This document shows positions 31,864-40,021 of a stretch of 54,266 bases of DNA, in pieces. Source of the DNA: Streptomyces griseorubiginosus (GTDB lineage Bacteria; Actinomycetota; Actinomycetes; Streptomycetales; Streptomycetaceae). The stretch spans positions 150,598-204,863 of the forward strand of contig NZ_KQ948743.1 in assembly GCF_001514195.1 (NCBI RefSeq), read 5' to 3'. The translations under genes were made by a program, and so were the position numbers. Positions within the stretch are counted from its first letter, which is position 1. Every line of letters starts with the position of its first letter. A model generated the notes under the pieces. It made no database searches, was not told the DNA's origin, and was given only the letters and a program-made list of their open reading frames with translations.

Positions 31864-32424
31864 ATGCCCCATCTTGCTCTGTACACCTTCGGTGTCCTGA
31901 AGTCACCACTGGCTGATCCCGCACCGCTCACCCGCGAGTTCCACGACAGCGCCGGGCCCGTCTACCAGCAGATCGGTCACCACCCGGGCTATCTGGCGCA
32001 CGCCGAAGTCGCTGAAGGCGGAACCGGCTCGCACTTCGACCTGGACTGGGGGGTGTGGGGAGAGTTCGTCGTACCGAACTGGTACAGCAAGGGCCGTACC
32101 GTGGAGGACATCGCCCTGGCCGCGACGCTCTCGCTCTGGACCGACCTGCGGTCCGCCCGCGACGCCGTCTACAGCGGCCTGCACCGCGCGGCGCTGAACC
32201 GGCGTCACGACTGGTTCGACAGGACGGGGCACCCGAGTCACGTGTTCTGGTGGCTCCCCGACGAGGTGACACCCACCTGGCAGGACGGGGTTTCCCGGCT
32301 GGAACACCTGCACGAGCACGGCTCCGCGCCGCACGGCTTCGCCTACCCTCACGCCTTCGCGCCGGACGGAACACCCGGCGGGAGCCGAGGTGTCGGGCCG
32401 CAGCCCGTACCTCCGGCGGGGTGA
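31864..32424 (+). CDS. DUF3291 protein
   Basis: A 186-residue soluble protein. HLALYTFGVLKSPLADPAPLTREFHDSAGPVYQQIGHHPGYLAHAEV followed by NWYSKGRTVEDIALAATLSLWTDLRSARDAVYSGLH and HVFWWLPDEVTPTWQDGVSRLEHLHEHG has the layout of DUF3291, a ferredoxin-like fold related to antibiotic-biosynthesis monooxygenase domains. It may bind a small aromatic or a heme-type ligand, but the function is not known. AGGGAG precedes the ATG. Monocistronic. Confidence 0.8.
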   Translation: MPHLALYTFGVLKSPLADPAPLTREFHDSAGPVYQQIGHHPGYLAHAEVAEGGTGSHFDLDWGVWGEFVVPNWYSKGRTVEDIALAATLSLWTDLRSARDAVYSGLHRAALNRRHDWFDRTGHPSHVFWWLPDEVTPTWQDGVSRLEHLHEHGSAPHGFAYPHAFAPDGTPGGSRGVGPQPVPPAG

Positions 32425-32477
32425 CTCCGCAGCACCGCACCCACCTACGTTGCCACGGTCTCCCGGTCCACCGCGAG

Positions 32478-33098
32478 TCAGCGCGACGCAGTCCACCGCG
32501 GCGCGGTCCGAGCCCAAGCTGCTTCCCACCGCGCCAGGTTGAGCCGTTCGAGCCGGTGGTCGGCGTACGCGTAGGCGGCCGCGCCGAGCAGGCCCACGGT
32601 CATGGCTGCCAGGACGGCGCAGCCCATGGCGCGATCACGGACCTGTTCGGGGGTCAGGGGAGCGTCCGTGAGCTCTCCCCCGGCGGTGACCCATACGCGG
32701 ACGGTGCTCCCCGCGGTGAGGCCGGGTTCGACGTCGGTCTCGGCCGTGCGGGTGTGTCCTCGGGGGTCGGTGAAGCGGACGGTGGCCGGGTACAGGGCCT
32801 TCTCCGCCTCGTCCGAACCCGGCTCCGGGTGACGGGGGGCGTCGTGAACCAGGACGGCGGGGAGGTCGTGCCGCGTCGCCATCTGGTGCCGGGCGGTTGT
32901 CGTCCAGTGGGCGTGAGCCGTGTCCCCGACCATGATCATGGCGACCGGAAGGGCTGCCAGCACGGCCAGGAAGAGGCCGAGGCCGATCCATGCCTGGGCG
33001 AGATCCGTGGCCCGGCGCAGAGGGTTGCGCCGCCATCGCCACAGCAGGACCCGAGGGAGTTCCTCGGGAGCGGGTTCTGGAGGTGTGGCGCGAGCCAC
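32478..33098 (-). CDS. Rv1733c-like two-helix membrane protein
   Basis: A 206-residue membrane protein, paralog of the product at 20629-21210. It has the basic head VLLWRWRRNPLRRATDLAQAW, helix 1 (IGLGLFLAVLAALPVAMIMVGDTAHA), an extracytoplasmic domain with TDVEPGLTAGSTVRVWVTAGGELTDAPLTPEQ, helix 2 (AMGCAVLAAMTVGLLGAAAYAYA) and an Arg/Trp-rich tail. GTG 33098 follows AAAGGAG. It lies 52 bp after the MreB-like gene in the same direction and probably belongs to its operon. The function of the family is unknown. Confidence 0.87.
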   Translation of the reverse strand: MARATPPEPAPEELPRVLLWRWRRNPLRRATDLAQAWIGLGLFLAVLAALPVAMIMVGDTAHAHWTTTARHQMATRHDLPAVLVHDAPRHPEPGSDEAEKALYPATVRFTDPRGHTRTAETDVEPGLTAGSTVRVWVTAGGELTDAPLTPEQVRDRAMGCAVLAAMTVGLLGAAAYAYADHRLERLNLARWEAAWARTAPRWTASR

Positions 33099-33150
33099 GG
33101 TGTTTCTCCTTTCGTCCTCGGCGCGGGCGCGCGCCGACCTCGCCGTGTGC

Positions 33151-33999
33151 CTACAGCGCCCCGTGAAGGGGGCGGTGCCGCGGGGCGTCGGAGGCTTGGG
33201 TGGAGGACGGGTGGGCGTGTGCCGCTCGCAGGAGTTGAGCGGCGCCGCGGACCGCCGCGGTGTGAGGAGCGCGGACCGGCCGGACCGGAGCCCGCAGCCC
33301 TTCGCCGAGAGGGCCGGTGAGGTCTGCGCGCAGGGCACCGCCTCCGGCGAGAAGTGTCCCTCGGCGCAGGGCGTGCAGTGTGTGGGGCGTGTGGTCCTGG
33401 TCCAGCATGCCGGTCACCATGGCGACCACCGCGTCGGTGATCCGGGTGGGCGCGGTGCGGTCGTCCAGGTCGCTGGTGCCCAGGGCGGTCCGGCGGGCGT
33501 CGGTCACCGCGCCGTCGACGAGGAGCGTCACCTCGGTGAGATGGGCGCCGAGGTCCACGACGAGCAGCGGGCGGGCCAAGTCGGCTTTTGCAGCCACGGC
33601 CACCGCACGTGCGGTGGGGACGGTCAGCACGGTGCGGGGGCGCAGGACCTCGACCGCGGTGCGGGCTTCGGCACGGTAGGCGACGCCGCCGAGGACGGGC
33701 GTGGTCAGGATGAGCAGGGGACGGCCGTGGCGGGGCAGGCGGGGGGCGAGCAGCCGGTCGAGCATCCGGGCAGTTCCGGGCGTGTCCACGATGGTCCCGC
33801 GCTGGATGGGGCACGTGGCGTCCTCGCCCGGGGATGCCGGAAAGGTGACCGTGGGCACGTCGAGGATCGTGCGCCTCCCGGACGTCCAGGCGCGGGTGCG
33901 GGTGCTGCCCAGGTCGAGGGCGATGCCGGAACAGAGTCGGCACCAGGGCCATGAGCGGTGCCGGGGAGGCGCGGGGCGGCGCTTGGCCAGGGTGGTCAT
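33151..33999 (-). CDS. Short MreB-like actin-fold protein
   Basis: A 282-residue ATPase-fold protein, about 60 residues shorter than MreB. Phosphate-1 loop GIALDLGSTRTRAW, phosphate-2 VVDLGAHLTEVTLL and adenosine motif LLAGGGALRADL are all present, and IQRGTIVDTPGTARML matches the MreB region RPMRDGVIADFxxTEAML. The stretch that would build subdomain IB/IIB surface is short. S. coelicolor encodes a comparable truncated MreB relative (SCO6166, from memory) beside DksA-like genes. It may not polymerise like MreB. Its ATG overlaps the stop of the upstream TraR-type gene (ATGA) and GGAGG precedes it. Confidence 0.85.
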   Translation of the reverse strand: MTTLAKRRPAPPRHRSWPWCRLCSGIALDLGSTRTRAWTSGRRTILDVPTVTFPASPGEDATCPIQRGTIVDTPGTARMLDRLLAPRLPRHGRPLLILTTPVLGGVAYRAEARTAVEVLRPRTVLTVPTARAVAVAAKADLARPLLVVDLGAHLTEVTLLVDGAVTDARRTALGTSDLDDRTAPTRITDAVVAMVTGMLDQDHTPHTLHALRRGTLLAGGGALRADLTGPLGEGLRAPVRPVRAPHTAAVRGAAQLLRAAHAHPSSTQASDAPRHRPLHGAL

Positions 34000-34367
34000 C
34001 GGCCTGCCTCCTTGACCTGTTGGCAACGCGCGCAGAAGCGGGCCTGCGGCACGATCAGCAGTCGTACTCGGGCGATCGGCCCGCGGCACAGGTGGCACGT
34101 GCCGTAGCGACCCAGGTCCATGCGGGTGAGGGCGGCTTCCACGTCGGCCAGGACCAGACGCGCGGAGGCCGCGAGCTTCACGCTCACTTCGAGTTGGGCG
34201 GTGGAGCGGCGGGCGGGCAGCGCGTCGGCACGGGACGCGGCGGCGGCTGCGAGCTGGTGCAGTTGCTCCTGGCGGAACCGGCGTTGCTCGTGCAGGTTCT
34301 CGCGCAGTGCGGCGAGGTCCTCGGCCGACAGCTCGGTGTTCTGGTCGTCGACGATCTGGTGGTTCAC
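33996..34367 (-). CDS. TraR/DksA-family zinc-finger protein
   Basis: A 123-residue protein with a long helical coiled-coil-like N-terminus (LSAEDLAALRENLHEQRRFRQEQLHQL...) and a C4 zinc finger CHLC...CARC at the end, preceded by ALTRMDLGRYGTCHLC, the DksA/TraR signature. Such proteins enter the RNA polymerase secondary channel and modify initiation. The coiled-coil tip lacks an obvious DxxDxA motif. GTG 34367 follows GGGGGTG. It is translationally coupled to the MreB-like gene by a 4-base overlap. Confidence 0.88.
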   Translation of the reverse strand: MNHQIVDDQNTELSAEDLAALRENLHEQRRFRQEQLHQLAAAAASRADALPARRSTAQLEVSVKLAASARLVLADVEAALTRMDLGRYGTCHLCRGPIARVRLLIVPQARFCARCQQVKEAGR

Positions 34368-34408
34368 CAGGTCACCCCCTCAGCAGAGCGGAACAGGAAA
34401 GTCCGGCG

Positions 34409-34567
34409 GGTCCGACGGACGGGGAGTCCTACGGGTCCGACGGACGGGGAGTCCTACGAGTCCGACGGGCAGCGCGCGTTCGGGTTCGGCGGGTCCAACA
34501 GGCAGCGCGCGTTCGGGTTCGGCGGGTCCAACAGGCAGGGCGCGTTCGGGTTCGGCGGGGTCCGACG
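34409..34567. repeat. Two short tandem repeat arrays between the TraR-type genes
   Basis: A 25-bp unit (GGTCCGACGGACGGGGAGTC then CTACG) repeats at 34409 and 34434 with a partial third copy at 34459. It runs directly into a 33-bp unit (starting GGCAGCGCGCGTTCGGG) at 34468, 34501 and, with changes, 34534. The 33-bp period keeps frame, and on the minus strand it would encode PAEPERALPVG three times, but no ribosome binding site supports translation. The array fills the gap between the two zinc-finger genes. Confidence 0.85.
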
Positions 34568-34575
34568 GACCCTCG

Positions 34576-34905
34576 TCAGCCGGCGGCCTTCCGTTGGCAG
34601 GGCACGCAGAACCGCGTGTACGGCAGGATCTCCAGCCGCTCCACGGGGATCGGCCGGGAACAGCCGCCGCAGATGCCGTAGCTGCCGTCACCCAGGCGGG
34701 CGACGGCCGCCTCCACCTCGGCGAGGACCCGCCGGACGGTGTCCCTCTGCGTGGCGATCACCTGGTCCTCCGCGTCGGCCCGGCCCTCCTCGATCGCCCG
34801 CAGCTGGGTGAGCCGGGAGGTGCGTTCGTGTTCGAGGCGCTGGAGGGCCTCGTGGGCCGTCAGCCGCTCGGGACGGGTTTCGGCCCGGGGCACGTCGAGG
34901 GACAT
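34576..34905 (-). CDS. TraR/DksA-family zinc-finger protein
   Basis: A 109-residue relative of the neighbouring gene product: a helical hairpin (TAHEALQRLEHERTSRLTQLRAIEEGRADAEDQVIATQRDTVRRVLAEVEAAVARL) followed by GDGSYGICGGCSRPIPVERLEILPYTRFCVPCQ, with CGGC and CVPC forming the zinc finger. SYGICxxC-x2-IPxxRLExLPxTxxC is the classic DksA/TraR ending. ATG 34905 follows GAAGGA; the frame stays open to 35109 but without family sequence. It is divergent from the histidine kinase operon and is the first gene of the minus-strand group. Confidence 0.9.
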   Translation of the reverse strand: MSLDVPRAETRPERLTAHEALQRLEHERTSRLTQLRAIEEGRADAEDQVIATQRDTVRRVLAEVEAAVARLGDGSYGICGGCSRPIPVERLEILPYTRFCVPCQRKAAG

Positions 34906-35245
34906 GGCAGATCCTTCTTTCCGTGAGGAGGCAGCCGAACGGCGGGCTCCGTCCGGGCGCCCTGCTGACTCCGTCGGGGCGCCGTGTTCGTGCCTCCACC
35001 GTGGCCGAGACGCCGCGCGGAGCCCATCGGGCGCGATACCCATCTCCGACCCGGCACGGGGTCCATCGGCACGTGGGCGGATGGGGACCCGGGAAATGGG
35101 GCCTGGCACCCATCGACAGCCCGAGCGGCAGCGGGCAGCCTGGGCAGTTGGCCGGGCAGGAACCAGCTGACACAGCTCACGCCCGGATCGTGCGGTGACC
35201 GACGGTGCGGACAGACCGCGTCACACGGAGAAAGGCGACGTCGCG

Positions 35246-36196
35246 GTGTCCCTGTTCTGGCGGATCTTCGCCCTCAACGCGGTCGTGCTCGGAAGCGCCA
35301 CCGCGCTGCTGCTGTGGGCTCCGGTCACCGTCTCCGTGCCGGTGCTGCTCACCGAGGCGGTCATCCTCGTGGGCGGTCTGGTCGTCATGCTGGTCGCCAA
35401 CGCGGCCCTGCTGCGCATCGGCCTGGCCCCGCTCGACCGGCTCACGCGGCTCATGTCCACGGTCGACCTGCTGCGGCCCGGGCAGCGTCTGCCGGAAGGC
35501 GGCCACGGTCAGACCGCCGAACTGATCCGCACCTTCAACGCCATGCTCGAACGCCTCGAACACGAACGGGCGGCCAGCAGCGCCCGCGCCCTCTCCGCAC
35601 AGGAGGCGGAACGGCGTCGCATCGCGCAGGAACTGCACGACGAGGTGGGCCAGAGCATGACGGCGATCCTGCTGTCGCTGGAGCGGGCCGCCGACGAGGC
35701 GGACGAGCCGTTGCGCGGTGAGCTGCGGCAGATGCAGGAGATCACCCGGGGCAGTCTGGACGAGGTGCGCCGTCTGGTGCGCCGGCTGCGGCCGGGCGTG
35801 CTCGAAGACCTCGGCCTGGTCAGCGCCCTGACCTCGCTGACCGGCGAGTTCGCCACCCACGTGGCACTGCGTGTGATGCGCCGCTTCGACACCGGCCTGC
35901 CCGCGCTGGACCAGCAGACGGAACTGGTGCTCTACCGCGTCGCCCAGGAGGCCCTGACCAACGCGGCTCGCCACGCCGAGGCCGACAAGGTCGAGGTGAG
36001 CCTGCGGCACAGCGGCGAGACGGTGGTGCTGACCGTCGTCGACGACGGCCGCGGTACCCAGGCCGCCCCCGAAGGCGCCGGTATGCGCGGCATGCGGGAA
36101 CGGGCTCTGCTCGTCGGAGCCACGCTCGACGTCACCTCCCAGCCGCGGGCCGGAACCGAGGTCCGGCTCACCGTGCCCCTCAGGAAGCAGCCATGA
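35246..36196 (+). CDS. NarL-type sensor histidine kinase
   Basis: A 316-residue membrane kinase. Two helices at the N-terminus (SLFWRIFALNAVVLGSATALLLWA and VPVLLTEAVILVGGLVVMLVANAALL) with almost no extracytoplasmic loop are followed by a HAMP linker, a HisKA_3 domain with phospho-His in RRRIAQELHDEVGQSMTAILL and an HATPase domain (RVAQEALTNAARHAEADKVEV, DDGRGTQ, GAGMRGMRERA). The lack of an external sensor suggests it reads a membrane or cytoplasmic signal. GTG 35246 follows AAAGG; GTG 35195 is possible. It overlaps the regulator gene by 4 bp (ATGA). Confidence 0.92.
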   Translation: MSLFWRIFALNAVVLGSATALLLWAPVTVSVPVLLTEAVILVGGLVVMLVANAALLRIGLAPLDRLTRLMSTVDLLRPGQRLPEGGHGQTAELIRTFNAMLERLEHERAASSARALSAQEAERRRIAQELHDEVGQSMTAILLSLERAADEADEPLRGELRQMQEITRGSLDEVRRLVRRLRPGVLEDLGLVSALTSLTGEFATHVALRVMRRFDTGLPALDQQTELVLYRVAQEALTNAARHAEADKVEVSLRHSGETVVLTVVDDGRGTQAAPEGAGMRGMRERALLVGATLDVTSQPRAGTEVRLTVPLRKQP

Positions 36197-36858
36197 CCAC
36201 GCCCCACACCCCTGTGATCCGCATTCTCCTCGCCGACGACCACGCGCTGGTACGCCGCGGTGTGCGGCTCATCCTCGACCGGGAGCCCGACCTCGAGGTC
36301 GTCGCAGAGGCGGGCGACGGGGCGGAGGCCGTCGAACTGGCCCGTACCCACGCGATCGACCTGGCGGTGATGGACATCGCCATGCCCCGGATGACCGGCC
36401 TCCAGGCCACCCGCGAACTCGTCGCGCGCAACCCCGGCCTGCGCGTGCTGATGCTGACGATGCACGACAACGAGCAGTACTTCTTCCAGGCGCTCAGGGC
36501 CGGGGCCGACGGATACGTGCTCAAGTCCGTGGCCGACCGCGATCTCGTGGCGGCCTGTCGAGCTGCCATGCGCGACGAGCCCTTCCTGTATCCGGGCGCG
36601 GTCACCGCCCTGATCCGCACCTACCTCGACCGGGTCCGCGACGGCGAACAACCGCCCGAGCAGGTGCTGACCCCGCGCGAGGAGGAGGTCCTCAAGCTGG
36701 TGGCCGAGGGCCACTCCTCCAAGGAGATCGCCGAGCTGCTCTTCATCAGCATCAAGACCGTCCACCGGCACCGGGAGAACCTGCTGCACAAGCTCGGCAT
36801 GCGTGACCGTCTGCAACTCACCCGCTATGCCATCCGCGCCGGACTCATCGAGGCCTGA
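36193..36858 (+). CDS. NarL-type response regulator
   Basis: A 221-residue partner of the preceding kinase. The receiver has LLADDHALVRRG, phospho-acceptor Asp61 in LAVMDIAMPRMTG, the Thr in LMLTMHDNE and the Lys in GYVLKSV. The C-terminal LuxR-type helix-turn-helix is LTPREEEVLKLVAEGHSSKEIAELLFISIKTVHRHRENLLHKLGMRDR. Start overlaps the kinase stop as ATGA. It may control the adjacent exported-protein/SecDF genes and the divergent TraR group; targets are not shown by sequence. Confidence 0.94.
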   Translation: MTTPHTPVIRILLADDHALVRRGVRLILDREPDLEVVAEAGDGAEAVELARTHAIDLAVMDIAMPRMTGLQATRELVARNPGLRVLMLTMHDNEQYFFQALRAGADGYVLKSVADRDLVAACRAAMRDEPFLYPGAVTALIRTYLDRVRDGEQPPEQVLTPREEEVLKLVAEGHSSKEIAELLFISIKTVHRHRENLLHKLGMRDRLQLTRYAIRAGLIEA

Positions 36859-36922
36859 ACAGGCGGGCCGGCAGGGGCAGTTCTGCCGCTACGACACCTC
36901 GGACAGGGAAGGAGGAGCAGGG

Positions 36923-37330
36923 ATGGCCCGTTCCGCGTACGCCGTTTCGCGCATGCGGAACCCGGGGGCGGCTGCTGCCGTACGGGCCGTCGTGCTCGCT
37001 GTCTTCCTCACCCTGCTCGGCTCGGCCCTCCCGGGCGCTGCGCAGAGCCGTACCGCAAGCAACCCGGTGGTCGTGGCCGGATCCGAACCGGCCTCCGCCC
37101 AAGCCCACCTGGAAGCCGCAGAACCAGCGGTCTCCCCCGCCGCCGTGCGCAGTCAGGCGGAGGTCACCGGCGAACGCCATGCACCACCTGGTACCGCGCC
37201 GTGCCCGACGCCCCTCGCGGCCCCCGATCTGCTCCAGCCCATGCCGCCCGTGGCGACAACGGAGTGCCCGCCCGCACGGGCGGCATTCCGTCACGCGGGA
37301 CGGGCGCCGCCCTCCCCCTCCGGCATCTGA
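36923..37330 (+). CDS. Small exported protein of unknown function
   Basis: A 135-residue protein with a signal peptide or anchor (AVRAVVLAVFLTLLGSALPGAAQ, about residues 18-41) and a low-complexity Ala/Pro-rich rest with two late cysteines (TAPCPTP and TTECPPA). No known domain. GGAAGGAGG precedes ATG 36923. It lies between the response regulator and the SecDF gene, 64 bp after one and 67 bp before the other, so it may be a substrate or accessory of the export system; that is inference. Confidence 0.72.
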   Translation: MARSAYAVSRMRNPGAAAAVRAVVLAVFLTLLGSALPGAAQSRTASNPVVVAGSEPASAQAHLEAAEPAVSPAAVRSQAEVTGERHAPPGTAPCPTPLAAPDLLQPMPPVATTECPPARAAFRHAGRAPPSPSGI

Positions 37331-37397
37331 GCTCTGTCCTTTCCTTCCCCCGGCCGTGGCCACCGTCTCGGCCGGGGTGTGCTCGCCGGAGGCCCCC

Positions 37398-39653
37398 GTG
37401 CACCGTCCCGTGAACCGATCCGCACGCGTCAGAGGACTGATCGCCCTCGCCGCTGTCGCCCTTTCCCTGTATGTCGCGCTCACCGTGCCCGTCCATCTCG
37501 GACTCGATCTGCGAGGCGGCACCCAGATCGTGCTGGAGACCCGACCCACGACCGACGGCGAGGCCGACGGCGAGGCCACGGACCGCACGGTGGAGGTGCT
37601 GCGCGGCCGGGTCGACGCCCTGGGTGTCGCCGAACCCTCGATCACCCGCTCCGGCAGCGACCGGATCATCGTCGAACTCCCCGGACTCCAGGATCCCCGC
37701 AAGGCGGCCGACGTCCTCGGCCGCACCGCCCGGCTCGCCTTCCACCCGGTGGGCGGCACCGACGACTCCCCCGAACCGCTGCCCGAGCGCCCCCGCGGGA
37801 CGGTGCTGCCGGACGAGTCCGGGCAGTCGCTGCGCCTGGAGCCGGCCGCGCTGACCGGCAAGGACGTCGAGAAGGCAGCCGCCCGCTTCGATCCCCAGGG
37901 CGGCGGATGGCACGTGAGCGTCGACTTCAAGGGCGCGGGCGAGAAGGGGTGGGCCCGGCTGACCGGCGAGGCGGCCTGCCATCCTGCGGGGGAACCGGGT
38001 CGCCGGGTCGCCATCGTCCTCGACGACAAGATCATCTCTTCGCCGCAGGTCGACCCGTCCGTCGCCTGCCGCTCCGGCATCGGCGGCGGCTCCACGCAGA
38101 TCACCGGCTCCTTCGACGACAGCGAAGCCAAGGAGCTCGCCCTGCTCATCAGCGGCGGCGCGCTACCGGTGCCGGTGGAGACTGTCGAGCAGCGCACCGT
38201 CGGCCCCACCCTGGGCTCCGAGGCCATCACGGCCAGCGCCTGGGCGGCCGTCATCGGCACCGCGCTGACCTCGCTGTTCATCATCGTCGTCTACCGGCTC
38301 GTGGGACTCCTTGCGACCGTGGCGCTCCTCTCCTACGGCCTCATCTCGTACGCCGCCCTCGCCGCCCTCGGAGCCACCCTCACGCTGCCTGGCCTCGCCG
38401 GATTCGTGCTGGCCATCGGTATGGCCGTCGACGCCAACGTGCTCGTGTTCGAACGTGCCCGTGAGGAGTACGCCTCGGGCCCCCGCCGCACCCCGCGGTC
38501 GTCGCTGAACGCCGGGTTCCGCAGGGCCTTCAGCGCGATCGCCGACTCCAACGTCACCACCCTCATCGCGGCCGGTCTGCTCTTCTTCCTGGCATCCGGG
38601 CCGGTGCGCGGGTTCGGCGTCACGCTGGGCATCGGCGTCCTGGCGTCCATGGTGAGCGCGCTGGTCATCACCCGTGCCCTGGCCGAGTTCGCCGTCGCCC
38701 GTCCTCGTCTGCGCCGTCGCCCCCGGCTGACGGGCATCGCGCACACCGGCGCCGTCCGCGACCGTCTCGGCCGGAGGAACCCGGACCTGATGCGGCACCC
38801 GCGCCGCTGGCTGGCCGTCTCCGCGGCCGTGCTGGTCCTGGCCGTCTCCGGCATCGCCGCGCGAGGCCTCGACTTCGGCGTCGAGTTCACCGGCGGCCGG
38901 CTCATCGAATACAGCACGGACACGCCCGTCGACCCCGGCCGGGCCCGCACCGCGCTCGCCGACGCCGGGTTCCCGCAAGCCGTCGTCCAGACCTCCGGTG
39001 AGAACCGGCTCACCGTTCGCACGCACCACCTGGACAACACGCAGGCGGCCGCCGTCACCGACACCGTCGCCGGTCTGACAGAGCGAGCCGACAAGGTCCG
39101 TGACGAAGCCATCGGCCCCAGCCTCGGCGAGGAACTGCGCCGAGGCGCCGTCGTCGCCCTGGTCGTCGCCCTCGGCGCTCAACTCGTCTACCTCGCGGCC
39201 CGTTTCCGCTGGCTGCTGGGCACGTCCGCGGTCGCCGCGCTGGCCCACGACGTCGCGATCCTCGTCGGTGTCTTCGCCTGGCTCGGCAAGAGCATCGACG
39301 GTGTCTTCCTGGCCGCGCTGCTGACCGTCATCGGCTACTCGGTCAACGACTCCGTCGTCGTCTTCGACCGCGTCAGGGAACTCGGCCGCGGGGACCGGAG
39401 ACTGCCCTTCGACCGTGTCGCCACCCTGGCACTGCTGCAGACCCTGCCCCGCACCGTCAACACCGGGATGGGCGCCGCGTTCATCCTCACCTCGCTGGCC
39501 GTCCTCGGCGGCGACACCCTGACCGACTTCGCCCTGGCACTCCTCATCGGTCTCGCGGTGGGCACCTACTCCTCGATGTTCACCGCCACACCGCTGGCCG
39601 TGGAACTGCACCGGCGGACGACCAGGCAACCAACCGCGTCCCCACGGTCGTGA
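37398..39653 (+). CDS. secDF: Fused SecD-SecF protein export membrane protein
   Basis: A 751-residue membrane protein combining SecD and SecF, which use proton flow to pull exported proteins through SecYEG. The SecD half (1 to about 450) has VPVHLGLDLRGGTQIVLE, a large periplasmic P1 domain and helices with GLAGFVLAIGMAVDANVLVFERARE; the SecF half has GLDFGVEFTGGRLIEY and LTVIGYSVNDSVVVFDRVREL. The conserved Asp-Asn and Asn-Asp sites in the transmembrane helices are present. Streptomyces also keep separate housekeeping secD and secF, so this fusion is a paralog. GTG 37398 follows GCCGGAGG; upstream frame is not SecD-like. Placement after a two-component system suggests conditional use. Confidence 0.93.
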   Translation: MHRPVNRSARVRGLIALAAVALSLYVALTVPVHLGLDLRGGTQIVLETRPTTDGEADGEATDRTVEVLRGRVDALGVAEPSITRSGSDRIIVELPGLQDPRKAADVLGRTARLAFHPVGGTDDSPEPLPERPRGTVLPDESGQSLRLEPAALTGKDVEKAAARFDPQGGGWHVSVDFKGAGEKGWARLTGEAACHPAGEPGRRVAIVLDDKIISSPQVDPSVACRSGIGGGSTQITGSFDDSEAKELALLISGGALPVPVETVEQRTVGPTLGSEAITASAWAAVIGTALTSLFIIVVYRLVGLLATVALLSYGLISYAALAALGATLTLPGLAGFVLAIGMAVDANVLVFERAREEYASGPRRTPRSSLNAGFRRAFSAIADSNVTTLIAAGLLFFLASGPVRGFGVTLGIGVLASMVSALVITRALAEFAVARPRLRRRPRLTGIAHTGAVRDRLGRRNPDLMRHPRRWLAVSAAVLVLAVSGIAARGLDFGVEFTGGRLIEYSTDTPVDPGRARTALADAGFPQAVVQTSGENRLTVRTHHLDNTQAAAVTDTVAGLTERADKVRDEAIGPSLGEELRRGAVVALVVALGAQLVYLAARFRWLLGTSAVAALAHDVAILVGVFAWLGKSIDGVFLAALLTVIGYSVNDSVVVFDRVRELGRGDRRLPFDRVATLALLQTLPRTVNTGMGAAFILTSLAVLGGDTLTDFALALLIGLAVGTYSSMFTATPLAVELHRRTTRQPTASPRS

Positions 39654-39805
39654 TGATCGTCGCCGAGCGCAGGACTGCCGGGCACCGGCCCGAACGTGGC
39701 TCCGGCTCCCAGGAGTTCGGCGAACCTCCTCTCGACCCGTCCCACGACGTGAGACATCCTGCTCATGCCGGTGCCACGGAACCGTCGTTGTGGTTATCTG
39801 GCTCC

Positions 39806-39880
39806 ATGACCGTGCTTGTGACCCGCCGCCACGTGGACTACGTGCGTGTCACCACCACGGGTTGTCACGCCGCGAGCTGA
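39806..39880 (+). CDS. Sulfur-gene leader peptide
   Basis: A 24-residue peptide, MTVLVTRRHVDYVRV followed by TTTGCHAAS. The motif TRRHVDxxRV with a Cys near the end is the recognised form of the leader peptides found before cysteine/methionine genes of Streptomyces. TTATCT (39794-39799) ends six bases before the ATG and there is no ribosome binding site, so the peptide is translated from the first base of the transcript. Ribosome stalling at the Cys codon would report cysteine shortage. It lies 141 bp before metY, with a hairpin between. Confidence 0.82.
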   Translation: MTVLVTRRHVDYVRVTTTGCHAAS

Positions 39881-39933
39881 CGCCGCGCTCCGGCTTCTGA
39901 GCACCATCTTTCTCACTCTCTCCGTTTCACGCT

Positions 39934-39961
39934 GACCGCCGCCCACTTCCTGGCGGCGGTC
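39934..39961 (+). promoter_or_regulatory. Candidate attenuator hairpin before metY
   Basis: GACCGCCGCC (39934-39943) pairs perfectly with GGCGGCGGTC (39952-39961) around an eight-base loop, 54 bases after the leader stop and 60 before the metY ATG. It could act as the terminator of an attenuation system coupled to the leader peptide. No SAM riboswitch core was seen. Confidence 0.6.
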
Positions 39962-40021
39962 CGCAGCGTCGCGGTTCCCGCACGCCTTCGCACCCTCACC
40001 CTCCGCACCGGGAGCAACACC

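Noticed and set aside
34380..34691. Protein with PAEPERALPVG repeats on the minus strand
   Set aside because: No ribosome binding site, and the frame overlaps the well-supported TraR/DksA gene out of register; better treated as a DNA repeat array.
34934..34943. Sixth copy of the dormancy palindrome (GCCGAACGGC) before the TraR/DksA gene
   Set aside because: Only the inner 10 bases match and the outer GG/CC are missing, so it cannot be told from chance in GC-rich DNA.
39881..40021. SAM-type riboswitch before metY
   Set aside because: I looked for SAM-I/SAM-IV core elements and found none; the leader peptide and hairpin explain the region better.
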